DNA of 64,000 nucleotides, taken from NCBI RefSeq assembly GCF_032062135.1, contig NC_092858.1, positions 161,792,106 to 161,856,105 on the forward strand, written 5' to 3'. The notes below the pieces were generated by a model. That model did not search any database and was not told where the DNA came from. It saw only the letters and a program-made list of their open reading frames with translations. This DNA is from Pyxicephalus adspersus. Lineage: Eukaryota > Chordata > Amphibia > Anura > Pyxicephalidae. Both the position numbers and the translations under genes were made by a program. Positions 55,451 to 64,000 of the stretch are shown piece after piece (the stretch's first letter is position 1; each line of letters begins with the position of its first letter).

Positions 55451-55785
55451 TAAAGCTACATACACACGTCCAATGGCTTTTGCCTGATAATCGTCTCAGG
55501 GCTGATATCGGATGAGAATCTGGCTTGTGTACAGCGCCCGTAGTCCATCGTCTGAACGACTGTCCTGGCAGGTCCATGGACGATAGACAAAGGATCCTAA
55601 TGTAAGGAAAGGGGGAGAGCGAGCAGCGTGGTGCTGCTCCATCGTTCTCCCCCTCCCCTCTCCATTGAGCAGCATGGGTCTGTATGTACAGCACTCATTC
55701 ACGCAATGTGCTGTCCTTTGTTGTTGAAGAGGATCCTGAAAGATCCTTTCCAACGGCCATAATTGCACGTGTGTATGCAGCTTTA
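55451..55785. mobile_element. Fold-back MITE, family 9, full copy
   Basis: Termini TAAAGCTACATACACACGTC and the inverted CACGTGTGTATGCAGCTTTA. Subterminal GATAATCGTCTCAGGGCTGA at the left. Interior arms around GGAGCAGCA are also roughly complementary. No clear target duplication. Confidence 0.7.
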
Positions 55786-56032
55786 GTGGGTAAAGCCAAA
55801 ATCTATTTATCTTTGTATCATGGAATAAAGAAGACTTTTTCAACCTTCTTACCCCTAAGAAGTCCTTGAAATAACATTCAGGTGTCATTAAATACCTACT
55901 AAAACCAATTTATTTGGGAGTCAATTCGAAAAAGCCTCCTACAATTGGTAACTAGAGGAAAGAATGCCCCCTTACAGTGGAGACTAGAATTTATAGACAT
56001 CTAAGAATATCATCAGAGCCATTCAATCGACT

Positions 56033-56492
56033 NNNNNNNNNNNNNNNNNNNNNNNNNNNNNNNNNNNNNNNNNNNNNNNNNNNNNNNNNNNNNNNNNNNN
56101 NNNNNNNNNNNNNNNNNNNNNNNNNNNNNNNNNNNNNNNNNNNNNNNNNNNNNNNNNNNNNNNNNNNNNNNNNNNNNNNNNNNNNNNNNNNNNNNNNNNN
56201 NNNNNNNNNNNNNNNNNNNNNNNNNNNNNNNNNNNNNNNNNNNNNNNNNNNNNNNNNNNNNNNNNNNNNNNNNNNNNNNNNNNNNNNNNNNNNNNNNNNN
56301 NNNNNNNNNNNNNNNNNNNNNNNNNNNNNNNNNNNNNNNNNNNNNNNNNNNNNNNNNNNNNNNNNNNNNNNNNNNNNNNNNNNNNNNNNNNNNNNNNNNN
56401 NNNNNNNNNNNNNNNNNNNNNNNNNNNNNNNNNNNNNNNNNNNNNNNNNNNNNNNNNNNNNNNNNNNNNNNNNNNNNNNNNNNNNNNNNNNN
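56033..56492. other. Assembly gap
   Basis: A 460-base N run. Just before it, GGAAAGAATGCCCCCTTACA (55951-55970) resembles one unit of the 31-bp array. Confidence 0.99.
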
Positions 56493-59054
56493 TCTTCTGA
56501 TGCTGAATCCCTGGTTTGTCACTCTGATGCATCCATCTTTTCATGGCTTACTTCTGTGTTTTTGGCCATCTTGATTGGCTTGCATGATGTAACTTGCACA
56601 TGCACATAAGTTACAGTACTTCATCGTGGCTCAAATATGCAGTCTTGTGCCTGTATAGCTTTGTGTAACCTTAGGATTAAAACACTGACAACCTGGTAAA
56701 CAGATGAATAACAGAGAAAACACAGAGGGTCAGCATTTTTTTCAAAAAAGAAGTTCAGTTCCACTTTAGGATATAGAATACAGTAGGGCATGATGCCTAA
56801 CATACTGTAAAACAGACTTTGGGTTTCACATACACCTAACATGATAGTTGTACTTTATTTGCGCTCCTCCCCTATGCCTTGCAGGTCATCCATCTGGGGG
56901 AGGCGTATATGCCATTTCAACTAGAGACCATTGTTTTGTACTCCAGAGCTTGCCACCAGAATGGGCTGCTCACTGGAGGGGTGTCAGCTTTTTTGCTGAT
57001 TTAGCCCAGGACATCCACCTACTGTCTTGGCTGGCTCTCCATTGTGGGCTAACCCTGTGCAATTGAAGGGTTTGAGTAAACTATCAAGGAAGTCCTGAAA
57101 GTATTTAGCCTGGGCTAGTCATCAATATGCTGGTCCAGGCTTCATTAGCAACTGGCTTCCTTGCTGGTTAGCCCAGATCCTAGTAATAATCATATTAAGT
57201 TAATTGAAAAACTTTTTGTATTAATTTTAATATAAAAAGGACATTTTAGTCCAACTCTACTGTGAGTAATGTTGTGTTTTGAACATGAAGCTCGCCATCA
57301 AGTGTTCCTGATGATGATGGTGATGGGGAACCAGTCTGTTCTGCATCTCACAAGGCAAAAGAGCAGCTGACAAAACAGTATTTTTAAAGATATGTTCACT
57401 TCTAATAATAAGTAATAAACAGATTTTAACAGATGTTTCAGAACATTGTGTTCAAGTATTGGAGCTAAAATTGTTACCAGACTTGTCAACAGTATCCAGG
57501 CAGTGATAAGCAGTCAAACATGATTCCACAAGATTTACAGAGGTTTTTGTCCAGTCTGAATTCTGTGAATTAACAGAACAGGAACTAATAATCCCAGGAC
57601 ATTGTTAAAGTGAAGTGTGTGGTTTTGTGGTGTGTACCTGGGTTAAACTGGTAAGGTGAGGAGTTTAAATTCAGCCTCAGTAAGGGACAAGAAAATAAAT
57701 ATTACAAGTTAGGACAACGAAAATAAATATTATTGCTTTATTAATAGATTGAACATAATAATAAAACATAACATAAACGTAATAAAAATCAAGACAGAAC
57801 TCCAATAAACCAGCTGAATATATGAATAAAATAATATAAATATATTTACTGTTTTACCTGCCACAGGATTTGTGATTTCAGCCGGTTATTCTTAGGACGA
57901 GTACACCTCAACTATTCCATTAGGTCAAGTTCAGACTAGTAGACTAGCATTTTCTTGCCTAACTGCATTTTAACCTTTTTGTTGTTTTATTTTTCTGTAT
58001 GCAGTCCGAGTGCATGTAGCTGCTCCAACTGCTTACAAGCATTATGTAATTCCATAAAGACATAGAAAAAAAATGCACAGCTTTCCAAATGCGAGCAAAC
58101 TCCTACACAAGTGTTTTCAAAAGCCCAACGGTTACCAGCAGTCACCTGGAAGAGTTCTTCCTTAACAACAAACCTGACATTACCCTTTGTTTAAATCATT
58201 TCCTAAAATCATTTTTTTCAAAACTGAATTTTTGGTAACTGAGAACAATCAGTATTAGCTGTGTGCTGATAAATGTTCAGCAGAATCATAAATTTTTTCA
58301 CTTTAAGGAAACTGAATGTGACTCATAAATTAATGTGTTCCCAGAAAATACCGGAACACTGAGAAAATATCTGCAAGTGTTTTTCATTTAACATCGCAAG
58401 CTGATGGAGGGCAGGTCTACAACTTATTAATGTTTGAGGAATAAAATATCTGCCCACGATAAATTCCACATTTCCTTAAAGATGATGTTAAAAGCTGAGC
58501 TCCAGCCTGGCCTTCAGACTTGCATAGTTGTACAGGCGCCTCTTCTTAGGACTAGATGATGATGAATGTCCTCAGTCTGACTTGGTGCAGATTCTAATGC
58601 ACATTGTGAGAAGGTGACAGTATAACCGTACAAGAGTGAATGTACAGTATGTCAATGTTGTCATGTATCCAGGTCATTGTATATCTAATAGTAGTAAATA
58701 CATTCAGCTGGACTTGATTTTTTCTTGTAATATTTAATATATTTTGCAACTTTCCAAGCTGCTTTATCATTGAAGTAAATTGTAGGCTCCCCAAAACTAT
58801 ACTGGCATTAGGCAGAGGTTCCCATCACAGTTCCGGGCTTCCTATGTTTGACATTTAATTGTTTATTGAACCTACTAATGAGCCAGATTTAAATAGCAAG
58901 ATTCACCCTTATCCCCTTCATATAGGGGTCTATTTTTAAAGCAGTAAATCCCCGCATCAACATTTTCTAGTGGAGAACACCATCTGTATACCATGCCATT
59001 CTAAGATCTTTACCTGGGCATTTGACAACAATGCACAGCTTGTGATTTGAAGGT
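56493..59054. other. Intergenic, no gene seen
   Basis: An A/T-rich stretch (about 57700-57860) and the left part of the fold-back region around 58699-58775. The 72-codon plus frame at 56848-57066 is unrecognised and unsupported by splice context. Confidence 0.5.
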
Positions 59055-59139
59055 TTAGTATCTATGCAGACTTCCTGACATCAAGGATGAGATGCCTAGC
59101 ATCTTATCCTTGGTGTCAGGAAGTCTGCATAGATACTAA
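59055..59139. repeat. Near-perfect hairpin, 41-bp arms and 3-nt loop
   Basis: Arms 59055-59095 and 59099-59139 differ at two positions, both G-U compatible on one strand. The flanking 58699-58775 and 59165-59245 are a second, weaker inverted pair (AGCTGCTTTATCA / TGATAAAGCAGCT), so the hairpin sits inside a larger fold-back region. Confidence 0.85.
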
Positions 59140-59518
59140 TATATAAATATATTCTCCTACGCTGTGAGAATTGATAAAGCAGCTTGGAAGGCTGCAAAAT
59201 GACTTTAAAATTACAAGAACAAGTCCATCTGAATGTCACTAACTACTACCAGATATCTAGTTAAGCATTCATTGATGCCAATCAAAACATGTTTCTGGAT
59301 GATTTTTTCTGCTTTATAAATAGATCCCTTAGACTCCAGTGGGGTTCATCGCAAAGTTTATTCTATTTGCAAACTGAACTTGGTAAGATTCCCTCATATC
59401 TAGTCATTGGATTAAGGAGCTGATGCTGAATTGTCATCCAAAGACCACACTAAAGATAGCGACCCAGTGACCTGTAAATCTGAACCAGAACATAAAGATG
59501 TCACCCGTCTCCCATTTG

Positions 59519-59640
59519 TATTAATATTATTATTATTATTAAACAGGATTTATATAGTGCCAACATATTACGCAGTGCTGTTGGGTAAATCAGGGTTGCA
59601 AATGACAGATGAATACAGACAGTGACACAGGAGGAGAGGA
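59519..59640 (-). mobile_element. LINE 3' end with (ATT)n tail, copy 4
   Basis: (ATT)n, AAACAGGATTTATATAGTGC, CAACATATTACGCAGTGCTG, GGGTTGCAAATGACAGATGA, then GACACAGGAGGAGAGGAC. Confidence 0.65.
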
Positions 59641-59719
59641 CTTTCTAGTGTGTCTTTGTATTGTAAAGATTGGAAAATTGGAATTTAGAAATGTTTAGAT
59701 ATGCAACAAAAGTTTTTAG

Positions 59720-60034
59720 TAAGGCCTGGTTCAGACATGTGGCTGACCACAGACTCAACTGTGCTCCTAACTGTTCTCATTCATCGAAATGGGAGCAGTT
59801 GAGAACCATTTTGTGCATGAGTTTGCAGTGGACTGGGTACAGTTCCTGAAGGCAAGTAGGTTCTGACTGTGTGGTTACTTTTCCTCCTTCTGAGGAAGGA
59901 CCGCACCTCACTGCACTCATATTCCATGACAAGTGGGTGTCAGTCTCTGTGGTTGACAGCTTAGTAGTTGGAGAGGGGCAGCAGGGAGTGGCTGAGAGCT
60001 TTAGTTTTCAGGTACAAGTCTGAAAGGGGCCTTA
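59720..60034. mobile_element. MITE, family 10, TAAGGCC ends
   Basis: TAAGGCCTGGTTCAGACATG at the left and the inverted CAAGTCTGAAAGGGGCCTTA at the right. The interior has no coding capacity. Flanks tag and cac do not give a clear duplication. Confidence 0.6.
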
Positions 60035-60368
60035 CACTATATGCTCCAATTTTCTGAAAACAATCGAATTGGAGATTAAGTCCAGGGGTCCCAAAGGGCG
60101 GTGGGTTTCAAAAAATAAGACAACTGGTGGGTATTATAAAAATAATCTATTTACTTAGCTTCAAATGAGAGTGGTGTGCTGTACCCTTTAAAAAAACAAA
60201 ACAACAAAACAAGGTATAAAACAAATAAAAAAAAAAATAATAAACTATGTTCTGCAGTTATGCAGCATTCATCAGTGACCCTTGTGCTGGTGAGATGTTG
60301 ATCTGTATTAGACATGCAGCACATCCCAGACTCATCCACTCCATTTATTCCAGATCACATACTTCAAT

Positions 60369-61035
60369 NNNNNNNNNNNNNNNNNNNNNNNNNNNNNNNN
60401 NNNNNNNNNNNNNNNNNNNNNNNNNNNNNNNNNNNNNNNNNNNNNNNNNNNNNNNNNNNNNNNNNNNNNNNNNNNNNNNNNNNNNNNNNNNNNNNNNNNN
60501 NNNNNNNNNNNNNNNNNNNNNNNNNNNNNNNNNNNNNNNNNNNNNNNNNNNNNNNNNNNNNNNNNNNNNNNNNNNNNNNNNNNNNNNNNNNNNNNNNNNN
60601 NNNNNNNNNNNNNNNNNNNNNNNNNNNNNNNNNNNNNNNNNNNNNNNNNNNNNNNNNNNNNNNNNNNNNNNNNNNNNNNNNNNNNNNNNNNNNNNNNNNN
60701 NNNNNNNNNNNNNNNNNNNNNNNNNNNNNNNNNNNNNNNNNNNNNNNNNNNNNNNNNNNNNNNNNNNNNNNNNNNNNNNNNNNNNNNNNNNNNNNNNNNN
60801 NNNNNNNNNNNNNNNNNNNNNNNNNNNNNNNNNNNNNNNNNNNNNNNNNNNNNNNNNNNNNNNNNNNNNNNNNNNNNNNNNNNNNNNNNNNNNNNNNNNN
60901 NNNNNNNNNNNNNNNNNNNNNNNNNNNNNNNNNNNNNNNNNNNNNNNNNNNNNNNNNNNNNNNNNNNNNNNNNNNNNNNNNNNNNNNNNNNNNNNNNNNN
61001 NNNNNNNNNNNNNNNNNNNNNNNNNNNNNNNNNNN
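60369..61035. other. Assembly gap hiding the 5' end of the Ngaro-like element
   Basis: A 667-base N run directly before the Gag-like remnant. Confidence 0.99.
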
Positions 61036-61461
61036 GGATAGCGTTGGGGGCTACTATTGGGGGGCTCAGTGATTCGGCGCGGGGGGAAGTCGTTGTCTGT
61101 TTTGAGGGACCGCTGGGGGATCATTTGAAGGAGGAGATTCGTGAAAAGATTTGGAAGGGTGAGTTTGTTGATATATTTTCACTTCTGCCGTAGGAGTGTT
61201 TTAATTTGGATAAAGGCTAGGGGGGTAATAGTAGAAGGGAGGAGAGTGAGCAACGGTGTTTTCGGGTGATTCCTCGCACGTTTTTCAATTGGCTGCAGGC
61301 TTTTGGGATACTGGCGAGTGTGGTGGGGGAGAAGCAGCCCAGCCAATGTGCTGCTTTATTCTGATATTTGGACACTATTAGGAGGCCCATCGGCTTTATG
61401 GGGGAACTGCTTGGTTGCACTATGACGAGCAGTTCCGCCAGAGGACAGCAGTAAAGCCAGT
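61036..61461 (+). pseudogene. Gag-like ORF remnant of the Ngaro-like element
   Basis: Reading from 61038 gives a Gag-like segment including CFEGPLGDHLKEEIREKIW, then in-frame stops at 61191, 61218 and 61362. Between stops, IPRTFFNWLQAFGILASVVG is recognisable. Near 61380 the similarity moves to another frame (HRLYGGTAWLHYDEQFRQR), so there is at least one frameshift. The start is lost in the gap. Confidence 0.65.
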
Positions 61462-62076
61462 TTGTGGATGTGCCTTATGACATCAATGAGGCAGGAGGGC
61501 CCTCAGTTTTTTAAGGGAGGGGCCAGCAGACAGCAATCAGGGAGTCCGTCAGCCGTTAAGAAGAAGGGAGTCTGTTGGCTCTTCAATAAGGGGGTTTGTA
61601 AGTTTGGCACACACAGGCACGCTGCTTTAAGCATGGTGGCGGTAGAGGGGGTGAGGCCGCTGGAAAGAGGGATGACGCAAGTGAGGGTAGGAAGGATGCG
61701 CCCCTTTTTAAATAAATACCCAGATAGGGTAGTGGCGCGGGTGTTGGAGGAAGGTTTCGAGTTTGGTTTGAGGATCCCAAGCACCATAGGGCAGCTTGTG
61801 AGGGTCTCTGGGAATTTGAAGTCAGCGTTGGGGCATCCGGAGGTGGTGGCAGAAAAATTGGAGAAGGAGGTGAGTCTGGGCAGGATGAGGGGGCCATTTC
61901 CGGCGACCCCTCTGGAGGGCTTAGTGGTATCTCTGTTGGGAATCGTACCAAAAAAGGAAGTGGGTAAATTTTGGTTAATTCATCATTTTATCGTTTCCCC
62001 TGGGGAGTCAGTGAATGATGGTATTGACCCAGAGATTTCTGTTGTTTATGCATCTTTGGATGCGGCGATTAAGTAG
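61462..62076 (+). pseudogene. Zinc-finger plus reverse transcriptase N-terminal remnant
   Basis: An open frame of about 204 codons. Residues 38-53 (CWLFNKGVCKFGTHRH) resemble the CCCH-type zinc finger at the end of frog Ngaro Gag proteins but are missing later ligands. From about residue 78 it matches the RT region: RMRPFLNKYPDRVVA, GNLKSALGHPEVV, GPFPATPLEGLVVSLLG, VPKKEVGKF, then SVNDGIDPE. It ends at an in-frame TAG just before the catalytic motif A region, which continues in the same frame after the stop. The frame is a fusion of decayed parts, not a functional gene. Confidence 0.7.
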
Positions 62077-62597
62077 GTGCGGTGTTATGGGGCCAGGGCT
62101 TTGCTAGCTAAGGAAGATATCAAGGTGGCCTTTCATTTTTGGAATAGGTTGTTAGAACAGTGTTGGGGGTGGATTTAGTCATCCATTACTTGGATGACTT
62201 TTTGTTGATTGGGTCTCTGGATTCATCTGTGTGCAGGGTGCTGTTGACCACATTGCAGCACGTAGCTGATCATTTTGGAGTGCCATTGGGGCTGAGAAGA
62301 CCAAGGGGCCTTCGACATCGCTGGTTGGGTAAGCTTAACATTGCTTGCAGGATTTTTGCAGATGGGGAGAATTTTTCGTAGGAGATTGGCGGCTGCTACT
62401 TCAGGGGTGGTCTTGCCATCTCATTTCATTAGATTGACAAGGGAGCTGCGAGAGGACTCGGAAGTGTGGCAGAATTTTCAGGATTCCTTTAATGACCGGG
62501 CCCTGTGGCTTGAGGGTCCAGTTGACTCGTGAATCTAGAATTGTTCATGGATGCAGCAGGGTCGACGGGTTTTGGTGTGTACTTTGGGAGTAAATAG
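62077..62597 (+). pseudogene. RT catalytic core, thumb and RNase H remnant, internally deleted
   Basis: After the TAG at 62074 the frame continues ALLAKEDIKVAFHFW (motif A). Only about 75 bp later, in a different frame, comes IHYLDDFLLIGS (motif C, YLDDF at 62187-62201). The intervening RT motif B region is missing. Downstream are GKLNIACRIF and, shifted again at about 62341, RRLAAATSGVVLPSHFIRLT. RNase H begins ELFMDAAGSTGFGVYF at 62538 with its first aspartate and stops at TAG 62595. Confidence 0.7.
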
Positions 62598-62745
62598 TGT
62601 GTCAGAAGGTAGCCTGAGCCTGTAACCTGGAGCACGGGGGGATTGGTGAGTAATAGGAAGTTTAATAATGAATTTGATAAATGTTTTAAATATTATACAT
62701 ATTTCGGTGAGTTATGCCTAAGAATTGTAGGCCACAATGAAAAAT

Positions 62746-62790
62746 AAATTTCCATGCAAAAGAAATGTAATGCTTTTTGCATGGAAATTT
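62746..62790. repeat. Perfect 16-bp-arm hairpin inside the Ngaro-like element
   Basis: Arms 62746-62761 (AAATTTCCATGCAAAA) and 62775-62790 are exact reverse complements around a 13-nt loop containing GAAATGTAATG. The hairpin lies in the segment that replaces the recombinase region. Confidence 0.85.
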
Positions 62791-62825
62791 GGACGGATAT
62801 AGAATGCTAGGGAGTTTAAGGTTGA

Positions 62826-63078
62826 TTTTTTATGGTTGCGGCTTCAGTTGCCTGGTGTTATTGTGGTGTGGTCCGATTTTGTGGCTAGAACCAGTTGGAG
62901 GGGTGCTAGATCGGTGGGGAAGATTATAAAGGCAAGGATAAAGATGAATAGGAAGGTTGGCCATTTTGTGGCACATAATGGGGGTATTGTGGTGCGGCAT
63001 AGAAAGTTGGAGGATGACACATGGAGGTACTTGAGGAAGGATGACGTACATCTCAATGCCATAGTGATGGACATGTGA
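62826..63078 (+). pseudogene. SGNH-hydrolase C-terminal remnant of the Ngaro-like element
   Basis: The frame reads LRLQLPGVIVVWSDFVAR, SWRGARSVGKIIKARIKMNR, VGHFVAHNGGIVVRH, then RKDDVHLNAI before a stop at 63076. The DxxH in DDVH matches the catalytic Asp-His block of SGNH esterases found in some Ngaro/DIRS-like elements. The N-terminal half with the nucleophile serine (usually a GHS/GDS-type motif) is absent, so this copy is inactive. The continuation to about 63150 keeps weak similarity. Confidence 0.65.
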
Positions 63079-63400
63079 TTCCTGGGTCTCCAGGATGGTA
63101 TTAAGCATGCGGGTGTGGAGGAGCGCTCAGGTGTGAGGTTTCATGCCTAAGCGCTGTGACAGTTGGGGTTTTGGAAGGCAATTATCCAGTGCATGGTATT
63201 TGATAGTTTTTGGCTGGGGGACCCTCTTTGGTGGGGTCCCCCCCACTTTGTGGTAAAAGGATGGTCATGGCCCCTGAGGAGGTGCTTGGCGGCTAGGGGC
63301 CTAAGGTGGAGTTGTTGGAAGGATTAACTTCCTGTTGGGTGCAATATTTGCCTTCTGAAACCTGCAACCTGGTTGGTTTGGTTTATCTCTGGAACTTGGA

Positions 63401-64000
63401 GTTGATAATATTGGGGGTTATTGTATGGTTATGTTTTCAGTAAATGGAGAAAATTGGGTTATGATTGATTAAGTTATATAATTTGGAGGTTAATTTGCTT
63501 ATGTCAACTTTGCTAGAATTTTACTGTTTTAGGGGGTTAGTTATTCGATATATATTTATTTTAATATGGTTATTTATTTGTTAATTTTTTGTTATTTCCC
63601 TGCTAGCTAATTTAAGTGCACATCAGTGTATGTGTCATTAATAGTGGGGAATGGTTGGTAAGCAGGGTGGAGGTTGTGGGGAGGGCGTGTTGTTCAATCC
63701 TGGGAAAGGTGATCTGAGCTACCCCTGGTCAATTGTATTTTTTTTGTTTTGGGGGAATTTTGGGTTTAGTCCCTCTTTATTGAACAGAAGTACATGCACT
63801 TATTTTAAATGTTTTATAAATTTATATTGGGTAATTTCATCATAAGGGTTCTTGTCTAGACACTTCCTGATACAGGATGATAACTGTGCAGTGTATTTTT
63901 TTTCTTTTTCTTTAAACTTATTTTATAGAAAATTAGCATTTTGTAAAATATATTGATTATCCCAACATGGATAAAAAGATATTCAAACAGAATGGAAACT
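63401..64000. other. Right edge, no gene seen
   Basis: G- and T-rich sequence that may include the noncoding tail of the Ngaro-like element up to about 63640, then AT-rich DNA. The element's 3' terminal repeat could not be identified. Confidence 0.4.

Larger units (their letters stand above)
61036..63400 (+). mobile_element. Decayed Ngaro/DIRS-like retroelement (RT + SGNH hydrolase), 5' end in gap
   Basis: Four protein remnants occur in the order known for Ngaro-type elements: Gag-like (61036-61600), reverse transcriptase (about 61690-62535), RNase H (62538-62597) and SGNH hydrolase C-terminus (about 62826-63078). Stops, frame changes and internal deletions run through it, so it cannot encode its own mobility. 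The tyrosine recombinase expected between RNase H and the SGNH domain is not visible; only about 230 bp separate them. The plus strand is markedly G-rich compared with flanks. The left end is hidden in the gap at 60369-61035, and the right boundary is a guess within the noncoding tail. Family assignment rests on recognised protein segments and their order. Confidence 0.75.

Noticed and set aside
61503..61951. Minus-strand proline- and leucine-rich frames opposite the RT remnant
   Set aside because: Shadows of the G-rich retroelement coding strand.

Overview
This is a nuclear genomic window from a vertebrate, most likely a frog. The evidence is one complete multi-exon gene of the ADAMTS1 type with vertebrate GT-AG introns, AT-rich intergenic DNA full of fold-back and hAT-like short elements, LINE 3' ends with (ATT)n tails, and a decayed Ngaro/DIRS-type tyrosine-recombinase retroelement of the kind common in amphibians. 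Six runs of N (30535-31105, 33757-34246, 47660-48028, 49356-49421, 56033-56492, 60369-61035) mark assembly gaps.

The only gene I can support is ADAMTS1, on the minus strand from 29940 (ATG) to 23022 (stop). It has nine coding exons, all with clean splice sites and compatible phases. They sum to 2772 nt, or 923 residues: signal peptide, propeptide with cysteine switch, RKKR furin site, reprolysin-type zinc protease, disintegrin-like domain, thrombospondin repeat, cysteine-rich region, spacer and two C-terminal thrombospondin repeats. A TATA-like box, a 10-codon upstream ORF and a 10-bp-periodic stretch lie upstream of the ATG. Two AATAAA signals lie downstream of the stop.

Layout: 1-22 kb is gene-poor and holds a Tc1/mariner transposase scrap, hAT-like MITEs, a large fold-back element with a 26-bp central palindrome (about 4.8-5.2 kb) and a 42-bp degenerate minisatellite (5.95-6.45 kb). 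22.3-30.2 kb is ADAMTS1. 31-60 kb is a repeat-rich upstream region with several hAT-type elements (three with 8-bp target duplications that match at 7 or 8 positions), LINE 3' ends on the minus strand, nested insertions, two CTCF-like motifs and a 31-bp tandem array at 50.4-51.3 kb. 61.0-63.4 kb is a broken Ngaro/DIRS-like element with Gag, reverse transcriptase, RNase H and SGNH-hydrolase remnants but no recognisable recombinase.

The most interesting sequence-level observation is that the unit of the 31-bp array (50422-51270) closely resembles an internal segment of a hAT-like MITE present four times elsewhere in the window. This suggests that a satellite array grew out of a transposon interior. 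No CRISPR, operon or prokaryote-type system is present. I saw no tRNA or rRNA gene.
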